In this document: positions 5,362-5,576 of the stretch, one piece after another
Numbering within the stretch: the first letter of the stretch is position 1
How the letters are laid out: every line of letters starts with the position of its first letter
NCBI GenBank assembly: GCA_003151895.1
Contig: PLYX01000103.1
Span: 1-5,576 of the forward strand
Reading direction: 5' to 3'
Origin: Solirubrobacterales bacterium
Lineage (GTDB): Bacteria > Actinomycetota > Thermoleophilia > Solirubrobacterales > Solirubrobacteraceae
DNA: 5,576 nt
Notes under the pieces: generated by a model
The model's input: the letters and a program-made list of their open reading frames with translations, nothing else
Told to the model about the DNA's origin: nothing
Database searches by the model: none
Translations under genes and position numbers: made by a program

Positions 5362-5576
5362 ATGACGCGGGGATCGGCCAACTACAAGGCGGCGGGCGTC
5401 GACTACGACGCGCTCGACGAGGGCAAGCGCATGGCGATGGTCAGGGCGCTTGAGACCTCGCCGCTGCTGGGCGCACGCGGCGGACGGGCGCTCGACGCCT
5501 CGCGCGGCGAGCCGGCGTTCGTGTTCGAGTTCGACGGCCGCACGCTCGCGTTCGTGATGGAGGGGCTCGGCACGAA
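5362..5576 (+). CDS. AIR synthase-related (PurM-like) protein, N-terminal part
   Basis: The first 71 codons are present; the gene runs off the right edge. NYKAAGVDYDALDEGKR (7-23) matches the start of PurM, where 'YKDAGVDIDAG' is typical. EGLGT (67-71) falls at the position of PurM's DGVGTK nucleotide/metal-binding motif, with Glu for Asp and Leu for Val. Between them, ASRGEPAFVFEFDGRTLAFV is the expected strand pair of the N-terminal ATP-binding domain. PurM makes aminoimidazole ribonucleotide in purine synthesis. The EGLGT variant and the Arg-Gly-Glu segment recall the separate 'AIR synthase-related' group, so this may be a paralog with another substrate rather than the true purM; I leave the symbol empty. 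The ATG at 5362 was chosen from the motif position and the TAGGAT box; codons 24 and 26 are also ATG but would cut the conserved start. Confidence 0.75.
   Translation, partial: MTRGSANYKAAGVDYDALDEGKRMAMVRALETSPLLGARGGRALDASRGEPAFVFEFDGRTLAFVMEGLGT

Overview
This 5.6-kb window is gene-dense, very GC-rich DNA with strong G/C bias at third codon positions. I infer a high-GC Actinomycetota chromosome, most like Thermoleophilia/Solirubrobacterales from remembered resemblance of several proteins; no database search was run. I see no rRNA, tRNA, CRISPR array, transposase or phage gene, and no gap longer than about 210 bp lacks a gene.

Layout, left to right: (1) the last 57 codons of a plus-strand gene, probably a secreted beta-propeller protein, ending at 175; (2) a 135-bp gap with a 12-bp palindrome next to a -10-like box, then an all-helical 152-residue protein of unknown function (311-769, +); (3) a short convergent gap with an inverted repeat; (4) a minus-strand two-gene operon (2993 down to 856) of an amidase-signature hydrolase followed by a TetR-family repressor, joined by a GTGA stop/start overlap; (5) a 208-bp divergent gap holding a perfect 18-bp palindrome, the best candidate operator for that TetR protein; (6) a SpoU/TrmH-family RNA 2'-O-methyltransferase (3202-3981, +); (7) convergent to it, an ACAD10/11-like acyl-CoA dehydrogenase (5318 down to 4026); (8) after 43 bp, the divergent 5' end of a PurM-like AIR synthase-related protein running off the window.

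The amidase and TetR genes look like one self-contained regulatory unit: the repressor is co-translated with the enzyme and probably controls the shared promoter through the palindrome, relieved by an unknown amide or related ligand. The other genes look like unrelated housekeeping or accessory functions.

Two patterns stand out. The three complete minus-strand genes each have a Shine-Dalgarno sequence 5 nt before the start. The three plus-strand genes whose starts are visible lack one and instead have a TANNNT box 6-8 nt before ATG, as expected for leaderless or nearly leaderless mRNAs. Second, the acyl-CoA dehydrogenase carries an in-frame extra segment of about 27 residues, encoded by alternating C- and G-blocks that form tandem small hairpins next to a GCAG tetranucleotide repeat; it looks like a palindromic element that landed in a surface loop.
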